The notes under the pieces are model-generated. The model had not been told where the DNA came from. It ran no database searches and saw only the letters and a program-made list of their open reading frames with translations. From NCBI RefSeq assembly GCF_035189165.1, contig NZ_CP045246.1, positions 1,488,001 through 1,552,000 on the forward strand: 64,000 nucleotides of DNA. Reading direction: 5' to 3'. This document shows positions 17,084-26,362 of the stretch, piece by piece. Within the stretch, counting starts at the first letter, position 1. Each line of letters begins with the position of its first letter. Origin of the DNA: Arthrobacter sp. JZ12 (GTDB lineage Bacteria; Actinomycetota; Actinomycetes; Actinomycetales; Micrococcaceae). The translations under genes and the position numbers were made by a program.

Positions 17084-18112
17084 ATGCAGTACAGGAAACT
17101 CGGCAGCAGCGGAACCTCCGTGTCCACCTACGCGCTGGGCACCATGACCTTCGGCGCGGAAGCCGATGAGGCAACGTCCCACGGCATCCTCGACGATTAC
17201 GCGGACGCCGGCGGCAACTTCATCGACACCGCCGATGTCTATACGGCCGGGGCGTCCGAGGAGATCATCGGACGGTGGCTGACCAAAAGCGCCGCGGCGG
17301 GGGAGATGATTCTCGCCACCAAGGGTCGCTTCCCGATGGGCAAGGACGTCAACGACCTCGGGCTCTCCCGCAGGCACCTGCGGCTGGCCCTGGACGCTTC
17401 GCTCAAGCGGCTGGGCGTGGACCACATCGACCTCTACCAGATGCATTCCTGGGATCCGCTCACTCCATTGGAGGAGACGCTGGGTTTCCTGCACGACGCT
17501 GTGGCCGCCGGCAAGATCAGCTACTACGGCTTTTCGAACTACACCGGATGGCAACTGACGAAGGCTGTGGGGATTGCCCGTGCGCGCGGATGGGACCTGC
17601 CGGTCACCCTGCAGCCCCAGTACAGCCTCCTGGTCCGGGGGATCGAAGCGGAGATCGTGCCCGCTGCGCTCGACGCCGGGATGGGGCTCCTGCCCTGGTC
17701 ACCGCTGGGCGGCGGCTGGCTTACCGGCAAGTACCTTCGGGATACCGCCCCGCAGGGGGCCACCAGGCTGGGCGAGAACCCTGAACGCGGCATGGAGGCG
17801 TGGAAGAAGCGCAATGCGCAGGAGCGCACGTGGGCGATTATCGACGTCGTGCTTGAGATCGCCAACGCCCGGGACGTCAGCGCCTCACAGGTGGCGCTCG
17901 CCTGGGTAGAACAGCAGCCTGCGGTTACCTCCGTCATCCTCGGCGCGCGCACCACGGAACAGCTGGCCGACAACCTTGCGGCGGCAACTCTGCAGCTGTC
18001 GCCCGAGGACGTCCAGCGTCTGTCCGAAGTAAGCGCTCCCGATTTCGCGGACTACCCCTACGGCGGGCCGGGCATTGAGCAGCGCAGCCGGCGGATCGAC
18101 GGCGGCCGCTGA
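17084..18112 (+). CDS. Aldo/keto reductase
   Basis: A 342-residue NADPH-dependent aldo/keto reductase of the YajO/Tas-like group. The catalytic tetrad is visible: D48 and Y53 in FIDTADVYTAG, K80 in ATKGRF, and H121 in LYQMHSWDP. A (beta/alpha)8 barrel of normal length is predicted, and cofactor-binding residues lie near LGARTTEQL at the end. AGGAG precedes the ATG at 17084; longer in-frame extensions upstream overlap the DUF427 gene and are not supported. The physiological substrate is unknown. The PPTase gene starts four bases after its stop. Confidence 0.92.
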   Translation: MQYRKLGSSGTSVSTYALGTMTFGAEADEATSHGILDDYADAGGNFIDTADVYTAGASEEIIGRWLTKSAAAGEMILATKGRFPMGKDVNDLGLSRRHLRLALDASLKRLGVDHIDLYQMHSWDPLTPLEETLGFLHDAVAAGKISYYGFSNYTGWQLTKAVGIARARGWDLPVTLQPQYSLLVRGIEAEIVPAALDAGMGLLPWSPLGGGWLTGKYLRDTAPQGATRLGENPERGMEAWKKRNAQERTWAIIDVVLEIANARDVSASQVALAWVEQQPAVTSVILGARTTEQLADNLAAATLQLSPEDVQRLSEVSAPDFADYPYGGPGIEQRSRRIDGGR

Positions 18113-18116
18113 CCCT

Positions 18117-18758
18117 ATGGAGATTCATGCCGTCCGGCTTGACGGACATCCTGTCGAAGAGCTGGACGACGGCGAACGCGTTCGCGGCGGGATGCTGGTG
18201 GACCCTGCAGTACGGCATCGGTTCTTGGCAGGCCGCTCCTGGTTGCGCGGGCTTGTGAGCCGCGCGTCGGGGGAACCCGCCGGGAGGCTGGTCTCGCGCT
18301 CAGTCTGCCCTGCATGCGCCGAGGATAACCATGGAAGGCCCGGATTCTTCGTCGGCAGTAAGGAGGTTCCGGTCTCCGTGAGCCTTAGCCGCAGCGGCGG
18401 ATGGGCTGTCGCCGTACTTGACAGGTCCGGCGCCCAGCAATCCCTGGGGATTGATCTTGAACAGATTGACCGCTTTGAGGGCAACGGGCTGGACCTGGAC
18501 ATCTTCACGCCGGCCGAACGCGCTGCCGTCCGCGCCGCGGATGAGGACCGGCGGCCGGACGTGCGCGCAGTCCTTTGGTCCCGGAAGGAGGCCGTCCTCA
18601 AGGCGGCCGGCACCGGACTCCTCATTGAACCCGGAGAGGTCGATGTACTCGCCGATACGGTGACGGTGGAATCCTGCAGCTACTCGGTTTCCAATCTGGA
18701 CCCCGAAGAACTGGGGCTGCCGCAGGGTTTCGTCGTCGCGCTCGCCCGAGGTCGGTAG
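18117..18758 (+). CDS. 4'-phosphopantetheinyl transferase, Sfp-type
   Basis: A 213-residue enzyme that transfers phosphopantetheine from CoA to a serine of carrier domains. Magnesium ligands are D113 and E115 in GIDLEQIDRF; the W154-S-R-K-E158 and K162 motif and the upstream VSLSRSGG segment are also present. It starts four bases after the aldo/keto reductase stop, without a clear ribosome binding site, so translation may be coupled. The Pls/PosA-like synthetase with its carrier domain is transcribed toward it 1.4 kb away and is the obvious local substrate; this is inferred from proximity. Confidence 0.88.
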   Translation: MEIHAVRLDGHPVEELDDGERVRGGMLVDPAVRHRFLAGRSWLRGLVSRASGEPAGRLVSRSVCPACAEDNHGRPGFFVGSKEVPVSVSLSRSGGWAVAVLDRSGAQQSLGIDLEQIDRFEGNGLDLDIFTPAERAAVRAADEDRRPDVRAVLWSRKEAVLKAAGTGLLIEPGEVDVLADTVTVESCSYSVSNLDPEELGLPQGFVVALARGR

Positions 18759-18761
18759 CGG

Positions 18762-18819
18762 GCTCGATCAGGAGTGTTCGATCAAGGCGATGCTCCATCA
18801 GGGAGGTGCTCCATCAAGG
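18762..18819. repeat. Four imperfect G(C/T)TC(G/C)ATCA repeats
   Basis: The 9-mer occurs at 18762, 18776, 18792 and 18808 (spacing 14, 16, 16), each followed by AGG or GGG. It fills the gap between two convergent genes and runs into the last codons of the M1 peptidase gene. Confidence 0.6.
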
Positions 18820-20175
18820 CAAGGCCGGAAGCCGTGCCTGGTACAGCCACGGCTGGAGCAGGGCGGCCGCATCGAACCCGTCCAGGCCTGCGCACACTTC
18901 GTCGGCAAGACTGACGAAGTCCACCGTACTCACGTTCGCGTGCCGGAATTGCGAGGTCCAGTACTGCAACGTCCGGAAGAAAAGCTCGTCGCCCACCACC
19001 ATGCGAAGAGCGTGGAGCGTGCAGGCGCCGCGCTTGTAAACCCGGTCGTCGAACATGTCAGCGGCGCCGGGTGCACCGATCGCGAGGTCCTGCTTTGCTG
19101 AGGCGAGCCGCTGCCAGGCCTGCTCGGCGCGGGCTGCGGCAGTAAGGGATCCGGACTCTTCCGACCAGATCCACTCGGCGTAGCAGGCGAATCCCTCATG
19201 CAGCCAGATGTCCTGCCAGGAGGAGGCAGTCACGGAGTTGCCGAACCACTGATGCGCCAGTTCATGGGCAACAAGGCGTTGCGCTTCCCACTCAGCACTG
19301 AGGTGGTTGCGGCCGAACACCGATAGGGTTTGGGCTTCGAGCGGAATCTCGAGTACGTCGTCCGCAACCACGACGGTGTAGGTCGAGAAGGGGTAGTGCC
19401 CGAATCGGCGCGAGAAGGCGTCGATCATGTCCCCCTGCCGCGCCAGCGCCTTGCGTGCCGCGGGGAGAAGGGCGGAAGGCGCGGCGACGTACTGAGGCAC
19501 GGTGCCGCCGTCGTCGAGCTGTGCCAGCCCGTAGCGCCCGATCTGCACGGTGGCGAGGTAGGTGGCCATGGGAGCGTCGGTCTCATAGACCCAGGTTTCG
19601 CGGCTGGACTTGACGGTGTGGGAGGTCAGTTCGCCGTTGCACACGGCCCGGTACCCGGCGTCCGTCGTCACGCTGATCCTGAAGGCTGCTTTCCTGCGGG
19701 GGTGGTCATTGCAGGGGAACCAGGACGGTGCACCCGTCGGCTGTCCTGCAACCAGAACGCCGTCCGTCAGTTCCTCCCAGCCAACATCGCCCCAGGTGCC
19801 GGAGATGGGCGCCGGGTTGCCCCCGTACCTGACCTCTAGCGTGAAGTGGCTACCGCCGGCCAGCGGTTCGGCGGGGGTCACGGTGAGGCGCCCGTTGGCT
19901 GTTCCCACCTTGCGCACCCGCTCGCCGTTCAGTACGGCGCGGGCAACGCGCAGTCCGTCAAGGTTGAGCACCAGCGTGCGCAGCTTGTCCGACGGTGCCC
20001 CGCTCACCTCGCCGGTGAGAACTGCCCGACCCTCCAGCCGGTTACTGGCCACCCTGTACTCGAGCTCGATGTCGTACGAGCTGACCGAGTAGTCCCAGCT
20101 GCCGTGCCGGGGAGCATACGGGTCGACGAGGGCGTTCCCTGCATCTTGGGGAAGACTGTCGGTGGGTTGTGCCAT
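18814..20175 (-). CDS. M1 family zinc metallopeptidase (short form)
   Basis: A 453-residue aminopeptidase-like protein. The zinc motif is H304-E-L-A-H308 with the third ligand E327 (HExxH-x18-E). The substrate-binding GxMEN motif of classic PepN is replaced by IPLEAQ, as in other short actinobacterial M1 proteins. The C-terminal helical domain of 850-residue PepN enzymes is absent. No signal peptide is visible, so it should be cytoplasmic. Its start overlaps the synthetase stop (TGATG), so the two proteins are made together. A role in processing or degrading the synthetase product is inferred. Confidence 0.88.
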   Translation of the reverse strand: MAQPTDSLPQDAGNALVDPYAPRHGSWDYSVSSYDIELEYRVASNRLEGRAVLTGEVSGAPSDKLRTLVLNLDGLRVARAVLNGERVRKVGTANGRLTVTPAEPLAGGSHFTLEVRYGGNPAPISGTWGDVGWEELTDGVLVAGQPTGAPSWFPCNDHPRRKAAFRISVTTDAGYRAVCNGELTSHTVKSSRETWVYETDAPMATYLATVQIGRYGLAQLDDGGTVPQYVAAPSALLPAARKALARQGDMIDAFSRRFGHYPFSTYTVVVADDVLEIPLEAQTLSVFGRNHLSAEWEAQRLVAHELAHQWFGNSVTASSWQDIWLHEGFACYAEWIWSEESGSLTAAARAEQAWQRLASAKQDLAIGAPGAADMFDDRVYKRGACTLHALRMVVGDELFFRTLQYWTSQFRHANVSTVDFVSLADEVCAGLDGFDAAALLQPWLYQARLPALP

Positions 20176-23100
20176 CAGGAAACCAAGACCTTATCTGCTG
20201 CCGGATCTGCTTCCGGAGGCTGGGACTGGACGCGCTTCCAGGGGCTCACCGGATTGCCCATCCAGTAGCTGCCGGCCGGAACAGTCTCGCCCCGCATGAC
20301 AAGCGATGCGGGCCCTACCGTGGAACCTGCGCCGAGCCGGGCAGCGGGAAGGATCACTCCGTGCGGCCCCATGGTCGCGCCGTCCTCCAACGTTACGGTG
20401 TCCGTAGCCATGACGCGGTCATGGAACAAGTGAGTCTGGACGACGCACCCCCGATTCACGGTGGAGCTGTCGCCCAGGTGCACCAGATCAGCCTCGGGCA
20501 GCCAGTAGCTTTCGCACCAGACCCCGCGGCCGATCTTCGCGCCCAGTGCCCGCAGCCACCACACCAGCGCCGGCGTGCCGCTGGCCGCCCGGGCGAACCA
20601 CGGTGCCGCCACAGTTTCCACAAACGCGTCCACCACCTCATTCCGCCAGATGAACGAGCTCCACAGTGGATGCTCACCTGAACGGATTCTGCCGATCAGC
20701 AGCCACTTGACGACGACGGCGCTGCCCGCCGCCACTGCGCCGGCCAGCATCATCACAGCGCCACCGGCCAGAACCGCCACGCCGTAGCCCCACTGGTGGG
20801 CAATCAGGTCGAGCAGGAACAGGACCAGCCCCGCGATAGCGACCGTGAGCACGGTTGCGGCGAAGCGCGTGACTTCCCAGGCACCACGGGCTACGCGGAG
20901 GCGGGTCGATGGAGCATAAGTCAGCTCCTCGTCGGCGAGCATTTGCGTCCGGCGTAGGCGGACAGGTGGGGAGCCGAGCCAGGACGTGCCGGCTTTGGCC
21001 TTGGCCGGGGTGGCGGACAGGACTGCGACCAGCGAGTTCTTCGGCACCCGGCGGCCTGCGCCCGTCATGCCTGAATTCCCCAGGAAGGCCCGCTTGCCGA
21101 TCTTGGCCGGCGCGATCTTCATCCACCCGCCGCCGAGCTCGTACGAGGCCACCATCGTGTCGTCAGCCAGGAAGGCGCCGTCACCGATCGTCGTCATTTT
21201 CGGCACCAGGAGCACGGTCGAGATTTCGACGTGACGGCCCACCGTTGCGCCCAGCAGGCGGAGCCACACGGGGGTGAAGAGGCTGGCATAGAGCGGGAAG
21301 AGCAGGTCCCGGGCCAGATCGAGCACCCGTTCCGTAGCCCAGACCTGCCAACCGATGCGGCTGCGTACAGGGTGCCAGCCCTCGCGCAATCCGAGACCCA
21401 GCAGGCGTACGGTCACCAGGACCAACAGCATCAGAGTCAGGAACCAGAGGGCAGCGGCCAGTGGGAGCTGCAGAAGGATCTGCGGGGATACTTCGGAGAA
21501 GGTGGTCAGGCCCTCCAGAGCCGGAACCAGCGGCAGGACCGCTACTGCGGCCGCGACAAATGGTATGCCGGCCAGGGCGATGGATCCCGCCGCGTAGGCT
21601 ACGAAGCCCAGGGGACGTCGTCGAGAGGGCAGGGCAGGCCATTCCTGCCGCGCCTTCCCCACACGCGCCGCTGGCGAGCCGGAGAAGTGCTGGCCCGGCT
21701 TCACCTTGCCCGAAACTGCGGAGCCGGGCGCCACGACTGCTCCGGACCCGACTTTCGCGCCCGGCATGAGGGTGCTCCGGGCTCCGACCGTCGCCCCTGT
21801 TCCGATGCTGATTCGTCCGATATGGACCAGGTCTCCGTCCACCCACCACCCGGAAAGGTCCACCTCGGGTTCCACCGAACTTCCGCTGCCCAGGTTGAGC
21901 ATGCCCGTCACGGGCGGAACCGAGTGCAGGTCCACGTCCCGCCCCACGTTCGCCCCCAGCGCACGTGCGTAGTAGGTGATCCATGGGGCGCTGGCGAGGC
22001 TGACTGCTGAGGCCATATCGGCGATCTGCTCTGCGAGCCAGAGCCGCAGGTGAACCCGGCCGCCGCGGGGATAGCTCCCCGGTCCCACTCCGCGAAGCAG
22101 CAGCTTGGCGGCACAGACAGCGATCACCATCCGGCCACAGGGACTGACAAAGATTGCCCAGCTCACTGCGATCCACCACCAGGAAACCGAAAGCGGGCCG
22201 GTGAAGACTCCGAACGCGGCTAGCAGGTTGTTGGCCACCATGAGGTAGGTGAGCCAGCGCATGGCCACCAGGATGTGCAGCGGCACACCCATAACGGTCT
22301 GGAAGATCTGGGCCTTGCGCCGCGTGCGGGCGACGGGCCGAGGGGGAGCGTCGCCGTCTCCCGTGTCGGACTGCCGCACGAGGTCGATAAGGGCGCCGAC
22401 GCGGGGGTGGGCGTAGATGTCAGCCACGGTGATTGTCGGGTTGCGTCGGCGGAGCGCGGACACCAGTTGCGCGGCGGACAGGCTTCCGCCTCCGTGGGCA
22501 AAGAAGTCTGCGTCCAGCGAGGTCACGGAGGTGCCCAGGACCGCCGCGAACTGGTCTGCCACCCACTTGCCGGTCTCGTCGAGATCCAGGCTCGCGGCGT
22601 CGTCGTCGTTCTGGGCGCCCGGCAGCGGCCAGGGGAGGGCTGCGCGATCCACCTTGCCGCTGGTCTTGGTGGGCAGGGAATGGGTTTCGGTCAGCAGCGG
22701 GATGAGCGGAGCTGGAAGCGACGCGGTCAGCTGCTCACGCAGGGCCATGAGATCCAGTGCACCGGCGGCCGGAACAAGGTACCCCACCAGCACCTGCGTG
22801 CCGGCAGCAGTGTCCTTGACCGCAGCCGCCGCACCGGAAACACCGGGCAGGGCCTGGAGGGCCGCATCCACTTCGCCGAGCTCGATTCGGCGCCCCCCGA
22901 GCTTCACCTGCTCATCAGCCCGGCCCTTGAAAATGAGCCCCTCGAGCTCGAACTGGACAAGGTCACCGCTACGGTAGGCGCGTTCCCAGCCGAGCGTCGG
23001 GAAGGGAGCGTACTTCTCGCGGTCCTTGCCGGCGTCCAGGTAGCGCGCAAGCCCAACGCCCCCGATGATCAGCTCGCCAATTCCACCCTCGGCAACCGGG

Positions 23101-24092
23101 ATGCCGTTGGTATCGACCACGGCCAGGTCCCAGCCGTCAAGCGGCAGCCCGATCCGGACTGGGCCGGTGCCGGTCAGCGGCGCAGCGCAGGCGACGACCG
23201 TTGCTTCGGTGGGTCCGTACGTGTTCCAGACCTCCCGCTCGCCATCGGCCAGCCGAGCGGCGAGCTCGGGCGGGCAGGCCTCACCACCGAAGATGAGGAG
23301 CCTCACCGATTCAAGAGCTTCAACCGGCCACAGCGCGGCGAGCGTGGGCACAGTGGACACGATCGTAACGCCGCGGGTGACAAGCCACGGCCCGAGGTCC
23401 ATGCCAGTGCGTACCAGTGCCCGGGGAGCCGGTACCAGGCATGCGCCATGCCGCCATGCCAGCCACATCTCCTCGCAGGAGGCATCGAACGCGACCGACA
23501 GTCCGGCGAGAACCCTGTCAGTGGGTCCGGCGGGCTCCTTCTGCAGGAAAATCCGGGCTTCAGCATCCACGAAGGCTGCGGCAGAACGGTGGGTGACGGC
23601 CACGCCCTTGGGGGTTCCGGTGGAGCCGGACGTAAAGATGATCCACGCGTCGTCGTCGGGAAGGGGCTGACGCGGCGCGGCAAACGGGCCCTTGCGGTCC
23701 TTGTGCACCTTGATCCGGCCGTCGGCCAGGATTACGCCGGCCACGCCCGCTTCGCTGAACACCAGCCTGGCCCGCTCGTCCGGGTCGTCGGCGTCCACAG
23801 GCACGTACGCTGCGCCGATCATCAGGGTGGCGAGAATCGAGATATACAGATCAGCGGTCCCCGAAGGAATGCGGATGCCGATCCGGTCGCCCGCGCCCAG
23901 CCCCTTGGCATGCAGTTTCCGTCCAACCGCCCGCACGGCATCGAGCAGTTCGGTGTACGTCAGTCGGTTGTCGCCGTCGTCCAGTGCGTAAGCGTCCGGG
24001 TGGACCTCAGCCGTAGCCGTGAGAATATCGATGAGCGTCCGTGTCGGGGGCGCGGCTGAGAGCCCTGGCAATTGGGGAGCATGGAGTGTCAC
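20175..24092 (-). CDS. Pls/PosA-family nonribosomal peptide synthetase-like protein
   Basis: A 1305-residue single-module synthetase. An adenylation domain (about 15-490) carries FTSGSTGTPKG, FDASCEEMW, NTYGPTEAT, YRSGDL, GRADEQVKLGGRRIELGE and PTKTSGKVDR. The carrier domain (505-575) has the attachment serine S537 in HGGGSL. Then come three hexapeptide-repeat regions (about 710-805, 940-1040, 1180-1280) separated by transmembrane stretches (600-670, 828-905, 1075-1130). This matches epsilon-poly-lysine synthetase (Pls) and PosA architecture; there is no condensation or thioesterase domain. The product amino acid cannot be read reliably. GTG 24092 is chosen for GGGAGAA seven bases upstream. 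Confidence 0.88.
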   Translation of the reverse strand: MTLHAPQLPGLSAAPPTRTLIDILTATAEVHPDAYALDDGDNRLTYTELLDAVRAVGRKLHAKGLGAGDRIGIRIPSGTADLYISILATLMIGAAYVPVDADDPDERARLVFSEAGVAGVILADGRIKVHKDRKGPFAAPRQPLPDDDAWIIFTSGSTGTPKGVAVTHRSAAAFVDAEARIFLQKEPAGPTDRVLAGLSVAFDASCEEMWLAWRHGACLVPAPRALVRTGMDLGPWLVTRGVTIVSTVPTLAALWPVEALESVRLLIFGGEACPPELAARLADGEREVWNTYGPTEATVVACAAPLTGTGPVRIGLPLDGWDLAVVDTNGIPVAEGGIGELIIGGVGLARYLDAGKDREKYAPFPTLGWERAYRSGDLVQFELEGLIFKGRADEQVKLGGRRIELGEVDAALQALPGVSGAAAAVKDTAAGTQVLVGYLVPAAGALDLMALREQLTASLPAPLIPLLTETHSLPTKTSGKVDRAALPWPLPGAQNDDDAASLDLDETGKWVADQFAAVLGTSVTSLDADFFAHGGGSLSAAQLVSALRRRNPTITVADIYAHPRVGALIDLVRQSDTGDGDAPPRPVARTRRKAQIFQTVMGVPLHILVAMRWLTYLMVANNLLAAFGVFTGPLSVSWWWIAVSWAIFVSPCGRMVIAVCAAKLLLRGVGPGSYPRGGRVHLRLWLAEQIADMASAVSLASAPWITYYARALGANVGRDVDLHSVPPVTGMLNLGSGSSVEPEVDLSGWWVDGDLVHIGRISIGTGATVGARSTLMPGAKVGSGAVVAPGSAVSGKVKPGQHFSGSPAARVGKARQEWPALPSRRRPLGFVAYAAGSIALAGIPFVAAAVAVLPLVPALEGLTTFSEVSPQILLQLPLAAALWFLTLMLLVLVTVRLLGLGLREGWHPVRSRIGWQVWATERVLDLARDLLFPLYASLFTPVWLRLLGATVGRHVEISTVLLVPKMTTIGDGAFLADDTMVASYELGGGWMKIAPAKIGKRAFLGNSGMTGAGRRVPKNSLVAVLSATPAKAKAGTSWLGSPPVRLRRTQMLADEELTYAPSTRLRVARGAWEVTRFAATVLTVAIAGLVLFLLDLIAHQWGYGVAVLAGGAVMMLAGAVAAGSAVVVKWLLIGRIRSGEHPLWSSFIWRNEVVDAFVETVAAPWFARAASGTPALVWWLRALGAKIGRGVWCESYWLPEADLVHLGDSSTVNRGCVVQTHLFHDRVMATDTVTLEDGATMGPHGVILPAARLGAGSTVGPASLVMRGETVPAGSYWMGNPVSPWKRVQSQPPEADPAADKVLVS

Positions 24093-24131
24093 TGAGGCAT
24101 TCTCCCATCGAGGGCTGACGCAGCGGCGGAC

Positions 24132-24159
24132 ATTACAGCCTGAATCAGGGAACTGTGAC
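24132..24159 (-). promoter_or_regulatory. Promoter of the synthetase-M1 peptidase operon
   Basis: On the minus strand GTCACA (24159-24154), a 16-base spacer and TGTAAT (24137-24132) give a sigma-A-like promoter with a leader of roughly 35 bases before GTG 24092. Confidence 0.55.
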
Positions 24160-24198
24160 CAGCGCGACGCCGTTCGGGTCGAGGCCCTTATCGAAGTA

Positions 24199-24226
24199 TG
24201 AACAGTCGGTGGCCCAGCGCTATAAC
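24199..24226 (+). promoter_or_regulatory. Promoter of the lipoate-ligase-like gene
   Basis: TGAACA (24199-24204), a 16-base spacer and TATAAC (24221-24226). It is divergent from the synthetase promoter in the same 157-base gap. Confidence 0.55.
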
Positions 24227-24249
24227 TGAGGGAAAGAACTGCTGAACGC

Positions 24250-24972
24250 ATGGACAGGAGCCCGGTCGGGATGAGCACGCAGGCCTGGTCGAACGGTCCG
24301 CTGGCGCTGGTGCGGGATCCGTCTAGGGGCGCCGCTGCCGACCTTGAGCGCGGGCTGGAGCTCCTCCGTGCCGCCGCCGCCGGAGAGCTTCCACCGACCC
24401 TTCGGCTCTATCGGCCAAGCCCCACAGTGGCTTTCGGGCAGCGGGACGCCCGGTTGCCCGGATTCCATGCGGCCAGTGAAGCTGCCCGCCGGCACGGCTT
24501 CGAACCGCTCATCCGCAAGGCCGGTGGAAGGGCGGCCGCCTACCACCCGGGATGCCTCATCGTGGACCACATCGAATCCCACGAGGACGCGATTGCCGGA
24601 TCCCGCGTGCGTTTCGGCCTGCTGGGGGAAATCCTTGCGGCCGCGCTGCGGAAGGTGGGCGTGGACGCGGCGGTCGGCGAAATCCCGGGCGAGTACTGTC
24701 CCGGCGAGTTCAGCGTGCACGGAAACGGCGCTGTGCAGATCAAACTGGTGGGCACGGCCCAACGGGTCATCTCGGGGGCCTGGTTGTTCTCGTCCGTCGT
24801 CGTTGTCGAGAATTCGGAACCCATCCGCGCGGTACTCGAAGACACGTACGCCGCGCTCGGGCTGTCGTGGGATCCTGCCACGGCCGGCGCCGCCGACGAT
24901 CTCCTTCCCGGGCTCACGGTGGACGAAGTGTCCGACGCGGTAGTCGCCGTGTACGACGAGGCGGCGCGCTAG
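24250..24972 (+). CDS. Biotin/lipoate A/B protein ligase family protein
   Basis: A 240-residue protein of the LplA/LipB/BirA catalytic superfamily. The conserved lipoyl-binding segment appears as RKAGGRAAAYHPG (consensus R-R-x-x-G-G-x-x-x-Y-H), with QIKLVGTAQRVISGAWLF carrying the catalytic-type lysine K164. It lacks the C-terminal accessory domain of E. coli LplA. It may attach lipoate or octanoate, or act as a related transferase. The start is uncertain: ATG 24250 or ATG 24271; neither has an ideal ribosome binding site. It is divergent from the Pls-like gene. Confidence 0.75.
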   Translation: MDRSPVGMSTQAWSNGPLALVRDPSRGAAADLERGLELLRAAAAGELPPTLRLYRPSPTVAFGQRDARLPGFHAASEAARRHGFEPLIRKAGGRAAAYHPGCLIVDHIESHEDAIAGSRVRFGLLGEILAAALRKVGVDAAVGEIPGEYCPGEFSVHGNGAVQIKLVGTAQRVISGAWLFSSVVVVENSEPIRAVLEDTYAALGLSWDPATAGAADDLLPGLTVDEVSDAVVAVYDEAAR

Positions 24973-25010
24973 GCTCAGGAGATGCCTTTCAGATCCTAAG
25001 CCTCCTGACC

Positions 25011-25039
25011 TTGTGGTCCGGACTGGCAATCCGTAGCGT
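25011..25039 (+). promoter_or_regulatory. Promoter of the formaldehyde dehydrogenase-like gene
   Basis: TTGTGG (25011-25016), a 17-base spacer and TAGCGT (25034-25039). The ribosome binding site AAGGAG lies shortly before ATG 25096. Confidence 0.55.
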
Positions 25040-25095
25040 GGCACAACAGCGGCGCCTGCCGCTTTTCATCTCCAGCACCTCGAAGGAGCAGGACC

Positions 25096-26304
25096 ATGAA
25101 GGCTGTTGTGTGGCATGGCGAGGGCGATGTTCGCCTCGACGACGTAGCGGAACCTACCGTCAAGGATCCCAATGATGCGATTGTCCGGATCACTCGCAGT
25201 GCAATCTGCGGTACCGACCTGCATTTTGTCCGGGGAACAATGACGGGAATGCGGGAAGGGACCATCCTGGGACATGAAGCAGTCGGGGTGGTTGAGGAGA
25301 CCGGCCCCGGCGTGCGCGGCTTCAGCGCAGGCGACCGAGTAATCGTTTGCTCGACCATGTCCTGCGGAGTATGCCCGCAGTGTCGCCAGGGCCACACCGC
25401 GCAGTGCGATGTCTCGAACCCAAACGGTCCGCAGGCGGGAACGAGCTTCTTCGGCGGGCCTCAGGCTACGGGCCCCGTTCATGGACTGCAGGCCGAGTAT
25501 GCCCGCGTGCCCTTCGCGAACAACACACTGGTGCCCCTGCCGGAACAGGTATCTGACGACCAAGCGATCCTGCTGTCCGACATCTTCCCCACGGCGTGGT
25601 TTGGAGCGGAACTTGCCGGCGTTCGGAGGGGAGACACAGTTGCCGTATTCGGTGCCGGAATCGTTGGTCAACTGGCCGTCGCCTCCGCTTTCCGTCAGGG
25701 CGCAGCACGCGTTTGGGCCATCGATGGCGTGGAAACAAGGTTGGTCGCCGCTTTGGAACAGAACGCCGAAGTCATTGACTTCAATCGGGAGGATCCGGTG
25801 GAAGTGCTGCAGGAGGCAACGCTAGGCGGCGGCGTGGACGCAGTCATCGACGCTGTGGGTGTCGACGCGCAGGCGCCGTCGTCCGGTCCGGCAGCCCCGT
25901 CCACTGATGAAAGGGAGCAATTCGAGCAGGAGCTCAGCCAGGTCGCTCCGCAAACCAACGTCCAGGGCGGTAACTGGGTGCCGGGAGACGCGCCCAGCCA
26001 GGCTGTCCAGTGGGCCATCCAATCGGTAGCGAAGCATGGTCGGATGGGCATCATCGGCGTTTACCCACCCACAATGACGAGCTTTCCAATTGGCCAGGCC
26101 ATGAACAAGAACCTCACCATCCGGATGGGGAACTGCAACCACAAGTCAGTGACGCCGCCGCTGGTGGACCTCGTTGCTACCGGCGCGTTCGATCCCACCA
26201 AGTTCATCACCCAGCACGAGCAGGTGACCGCTGCAATCGACGCCTACCGTACCTTTGACCGGCGGGAAGAAGGCTGGATCAAGACCGTGCTGGACGTCCA
26301 GTAG
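25096..26304 (+). CDS. Zinc-dependent alcohol/formaldehyde dehydrogenase (FdhA-like)
   Basis: A 402-residue medium-chain dehydrogenase. Catalytic-zinc residues are in ICGTDLH and GHEAVG, the structural-zinc cysteines in CGVCPQCRQGHTAQC, and the NAD-binding turn in VFGAGIVGQLA. The overall pattern, including an insertion of about 50 residues before KHGRMGIIGVYPP, resembles glutathione-independent formaldehyde dehydrogenases. It carries its own promoter and a good AAGGAG site. The window also encodes a mycothiol-dependent formaldehyde dehydrogenase, so a second formaldehyde or alcohol route is likely. Confidence 0.85.
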   Translation: MKAVVWHGEGDVRLDDVAEPTVKDPNDAIVRITRSAICGTDLHFVRGTMTGMREGTILGHEAVGVVEETGPGVRGFSAGDRVIVCSTMSCGVCPQCRQGHTAQCDVSNPNGPQAGTSFFGGPQATGPVHGLQAEYARVPFANNTLVPLPEQVSDDQAILLSDIFPTAWFGAELAGVRRGDTVAVFGAGIVGQLAVASAFRQGAARVWAIDGVETRLVAALEQNAEVIDFNREDPVEVLQEATLGGGVDAVIDAVGVDAQAPSSGPAAPSTDEREQFEQELSQVAPQTNVQGGNWVPGDAPSQAVQWAIQSVAKHGRMGIIGVYPPTMTSFPIGQAMNKNLTIRMGNCNHKSVTPPLVDLVATGAFDPTKFITQHEQVTAAIDAYRTFDRREEGWIKTVLDVQ

Positions 26305-26362
26305 CATCGGCACGATCCGTCGCTTGCTCTGGATTGCTTCCAGGCGCGGAGCTATGTGAGCC

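Noticed and set aside
22275-24059. Plus-strand open frame of 594 codons opposite the Pls-like gene
   Set aside because: The composition is rich in Gly, Arg, Gln and Pro with no domain, and the opposite strand carries canonical A-domain motifs.
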